A stretch of 64,000 nt of DNA from Rugalucina vietnamica. Taxonomy: Eukaryota; Mollusca; Bivalvia; Lucinida; Lucinidae. The stretch is taken from assembly GCA_964017185.1 (NCBI GenBank), contig OZ024869.1, positions 56,322,761-56,386,760 of the forward strand. The letters run 5' to 3'. The position numbers and the translations under genes were made by a program. Numbering within the stretch: the stretch's first letter is position 1; every line of letters begins with the position of its first letter. Below the pieces are notes generated by a model that worked only from the letters and a program-made list of their open reading frames with translations, was not told the DNA's origin and made no database searches. Below are positions 48,530-64,000 of the stretch, piece after piece.

Positions 48530-48700
48530 AGGCGGTCCCGTGGCAGAGTGGTTAAGAGCAGGTGTACCAGGAGTTTTTCTCGGGGTTCTTCCGTTTTTTC
48601 CCCACCTCTGATTGGCCCGTCTCATGTGAGCTGAGATAATCTTGAAAGGGACGACGTGACTCATTGGATGAACATATCTGGCGAAAAATGAGAATCATAT
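48530..48700 (+). mobile_element. tRNA-derived SINE
   Basis: Head GGTCCCGTGGCAGAGTGGTT resembles a tRNA 5' half with box A. The body GATTGGCCCGTCTCATGTGA and GCTGAGATAATCTTGAAAGG matches the copy at 44925, so the two form one family. Confidence 0.7.
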
Positions 48701-48756
48701 ACAGGTACTTTTTTCCTATCTTCCTTTAATTACCAATTAACAATTTGCATATACTA

Positions 48757-48951
48757 TATTCACCATTCTTGCATTATCTGCTGGTTCCCAGCAGACAAAT
48801 GATCAATATTGGAAATACAGGTAACCATTGCCCCCTCCACCCCCCCCCCCGCGTGAAATAAAAATCAATAATCCAAGGGGGTGGGTTACCTGTTTTTCCC
48901 ATATTGATTTTAATAAGCAGGGAACCAGTAGATAATGCAAAATGGTGAATA
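48757..48951. repeat. 195-bp foldback around a C-tract
   Basis: TATTCACCATTCTTGCATTA and CTGCTGGTTCCC pair with GGGAACCAGTAGATAATGCA and AATGGTGAATA. A CCCCCCCCCC run and GGGGGTGGG occupy the turn. Confidence 0.8.
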
Positions 48952-49042
48952 CATGTATGTAAGGCCGAGTTGACCCAGCCGAGCTTACCCGGGTCGAATT
49001 GACCCGAGGCAGGGTTGTCCCGGATTCAACACGGTAGACGAG

Positions 49043-49094
49043 CCAATAGCATCTAATTTTGACATATTCTTTACTTCCGGTTGATACACACGTG
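49043..49094 (+). promoter_or_regulatory. ZNF330: CCAAT, ETS and E-box motifs before ZNF330
   Basis: CCAAT at 49043-49047, ACTTCCGG (ETS core) at 49073-49080 and CACGTG at 49089-49094 lie 52-103 bp before the ATG. No TATA box is evident. The set resembles a housekeeping promoter; this is inference from motif content and position. Confidence 0.5.
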
Positions 49095-49145
49095 TAAATT
49101 CAACGATTCTGTCCAAATTGTCGCCGAATTAACGCATAATTAAGC

Positions 49146-61422
<12,277 letters not shown>

Positions 61423-61447
61423 TGATACTGATTCATTAGAAGGTTAA

Positions 61448-61453
61448 AATAAA
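61448..61453 (+). terminator. ZNF330: Polyadenylation signal of ZNF330
   Basis: AATAAA 26 bp beyond the stop codon. A second AATAAA at 62105-62110 could give a longer 3' UTR of about 0.7 kb; the region between has no other gene. Confidence 0.5.
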
Positions 61454-62167
61454 GTTTTTTAAGTTATCTATGTTAAAGATGATTTCTGTTGATTTGTAAG
61501 TTAAGACTACTGAAAGTTTTGTACAAGTGCTTTATATGGTATGGAGATTATGCTAACTTCTTTATCCTGTTAAACAGGTGTTATTTATATTTATGTTGCA
61601 ATATTGTTAAGATCCTGAAGCATCTTTCCCATTTATAGTGTAGGTTGATCCAATGGTAAACTAAATGCTCGTACTTCTTCACTGTAACAATGCAGGCCTA
61701 ATTTCACAAAGATGCTGCGAAGTTATCTTCTTTCTATCAGCTATGTTTGCTTGACATAGAGCTGCAACATTGTAACTCTCTTAAAACCTTAAAAATGCAT
61801 ACAAGTGCCTGCATAAGTGTTTGACAACACACTTAAAATCGATAATTTGAATAAGCCAATCAAGGTTATGTTTTTGTTCAATCGTTTACTGATGTGCAAA
61901 AATATGTTCAACTGACTTGTTCCTGCTTGTGAACTCGGACATGTAGCCTTGAATATACATATGATTGTTACATGTTGTTTTATGCTGTAAAATATGCTAA
62001 ACCATGTTTATACACTAGATACAAATAAGAAAAGCAAGAATCCTGTCCAGTTTGTGTTTGTTTCTTGGTACTACCGCACAAGTATTAGCTCAGTGTGAAT
62101 GAGAAATAAATAAATCGGAAAACATTTTATCCTCGATAACACTATTCCAACAGGGGTATTTAATTTT

Positions 62168-63966
62168 TAGCTCACCTGAGCCGAAGGCTCACAGGTGAGC
62201 TTATAGTATACCCATGCTCCGGCGTCCGTCCGTCGTCGTCCGTCGTCGTCCGTCCGTCGTCCGTCGTCCACAATTTCAAAGATCTTCTCCTCTGAAACCC
62301 CTTGGCCAATCAAAGCCAAACTTCATGTGGAGCATCCTTAGGAAGGGGGAACGAAAGTTTATATAAATGGTCCAGGTCACATGACCAAGATGGCCGCCAT
62401 GGCTATAAATAGCAAAAACCTTTAAAAATCTTCTTCTCTAGAACCAGAGGGCCGATTTCCACGAAACTTGGTATGTAGCATTGGGGACGCAGGCCCATCA
62501 TAGTTTATATAAATCATGACCCTAGGATGACCTTGACCTATTTTACGGCAAGGTCAACTTAGGTCGCCAATGCATTTGAATGGGAAAAAATGGTAAAATG
62601 CTATCTAATGGGTAAAACTTACTGGGAATAGGCAAATGGACAGAAGATTAATATTTATTGAAAATTTTAGCCCCTGGGGGTTGTCTGCACCTGCCCCGGG
62701 GCTATATACATGTATATTTCCATAATAATGAAACATCTTCTCCCCTGAAACCGCTTGGCCAATCAAAGCCAAACTTCATATGGAGCATCCTTGGGAAGGG
62801 GGAAAGAAAGTTTATATAAATGGCCAAGGTCACATGACCAAGATGGCTGCCATGGCTATAAATAGAAAAAAACTTTAAAAATCTTCTTCTCCAGAACCAG
62901 AAGGCCAATGATTTTGAAACTTGGTGTGAAGCATCAGTGACTGGAGCTCTACAAAGTTTATATAAATCATGTCCCTGGGATGACCTTGACCTATTTTACG
63001 GCAAGGTCAACGAAGGTCGCCAATGCATTTGAATGGGGAAAACTTTTAAAATGTCATTTAAAGTGAAAGTCTTGCAGGAAATGAGCAGTAGGACTGAATA
63101 TTAATGATTCTGAAAACAATTGGACACCAGGCGCTCATCTGCCCCCACCCTGGGGCATTATACATGTATATTACCATAATATTCAAACATCTTCTCCTCT
63201 GAAACTGCTTGGCCAATCAAAGCCAAATTTTATGTGAAGCATCTATAGAATGGGGGAATCATTGTGTATATAAATAATCCAGGTCACATGACCAAGATGG
63301 CCTCCATGCCCATATATAGTAAAAACCCTTCAAAAATCTTCTTCTCCGGAACCAGTGGACTGATTTCAAAGAAACTTGGCGTGAAGCATCGATGGCTTAA
63401 GTACTATAATGTATATATATTAACACTGACCTACACCCCGGGGCATTATACATGTATATTAACATAATATTCAAACATCTTCTCCTCTGAAACCACTTGG
63501 CCAATTAAAGCCAAATTTTATGTGAAGCATCTATATAATTGGGGAACAAATGTATAATCTAGGTCACATGACCAAGATGGCCACCATGCCCATATATGGT
63601 AAAAACTCTCAAAAATCTTCTCTGAAACCAATAGACTGATTTCGATGAAACTTTGCGTGAAGCATTGATGGCTAAAGTACTACAATTTGTATATCATGAC
63701 CCTGTGATGACCTTGACCCAGTTTATGGCAAGGTCAGCATGGGTTGCCCATGCATTTGAATGGGGGAAAACTGTTAAAATGTCATTTGAAGGGAAAAGCA
63801 AGCAGAAAATTGGCAAATGGACAGAATATTGATTATTGTGAAAAAAAGAAAATCTCCCAAGGGCTTCATCTGCCCCTGCACTGGGGTTAAATACCATAAT
63901 ATTCAAACGTTTATTGGTATATGCAGCAGATCTCAGGTGAGCGTTTACAGGACCATTGGTCCTCTG
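62168..63966 (-). mobile_element. Family B copy 5, inverted, four core units
   Basis: Read on the plus strand it starts TAGCTCACCTGAGCCGAAGG, then CGTCCGTCGTCGTCCGT, and ends CTCAGGTGAGCGTTTACAGG with AGGACCATTGGTCCT. Four units carry GGTCACATGACCAAGATGGC. It lies just beyond the ZNF330 3' UTR. Confidence 0.92.
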
Positions 63967-64000
63967 GTTTATTTAATATTGTTTTAATGTTTATTTAAAG

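Noticed and set aside
48535-48560. Functional tRNA gene (Leu-like 5' half)
   Set aside because: No matching 3' acceptor half or cloverleaf; it is the head of a SINE.

Overview
This window looks like nuclear DNA from an invertebrate animal, most likely a bivalve mollusc. It has two intron-rich metazoan genes with GT-AG introns. The rest is dense with short foldback, MITE-like, tandem-core and tRNA-SINE repeats of the kind I associate with bivalve genomes. The species assignment is inference. No bacterial operon, CRISPR array, rRNA or free-standing tRNA gene was seen.

Layout: (1) 1-45465, minus strand: a GRAF-type RhoGAP gene (ARHGAP26/10/42 family). I could place 20 coding exons by splice signals, reading phase and protein similarity. 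The exons keep phase throughout (2,167 nt, about 722 residues) and give BAR, PH, RhoGAP and a Ser/Asn/Gly/Pro-rich linker. The C-terminal SH3 exons expected for the family would lie left of position 1. (2) 45466-49145: a 3.7-kb divergent intergenic region with a palindromic NRF-1-like site near the RhoGAP start, a decayed non-LTR retrotransposon, a SINE, and CCAAT/ETS/E-box motifs just before the next gene. (3) 49146-61422, plus strand: a complete ZNF330 (NOA36) orthologue in nine coding exons, 343 residues, with a Cys-rich core and a long acidic tail. (4) 61423-64000: 3' UTR and a full-length inverted copy of a repeat family that also occurs in both genes' introns.

The introns hold most of the novelty. 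Several non-autonomous families share one plan: short inverted ends or hairpins, internal tandem cores of about 150-195 bp, and often a GGAC-rich block near one end. There is deep nesting, with SINEs inside a TA-flanked Tc1-like element inside a tandem-core element inside a ZNF330 intron. Two elements carry a short start-codon ORF that looks like a mobile first exon: a Cys/His-rich one at 17540-17689 and one inside a hAT-like element at 44140-44289. Different families repeatedly carry sequences resembling metazoan regulatory motifs (YY1-like, E-box/M-box-like, nuclear-receptor DR0-like, E2F-like).

The two host genes have no evident joint function. One regulates Rho GTPases and membrane curvature in the cytoplasm; the other encodes a nucleolar zinc-binding protein. 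They may share or divide the 3.7-kb divergent promoter region.
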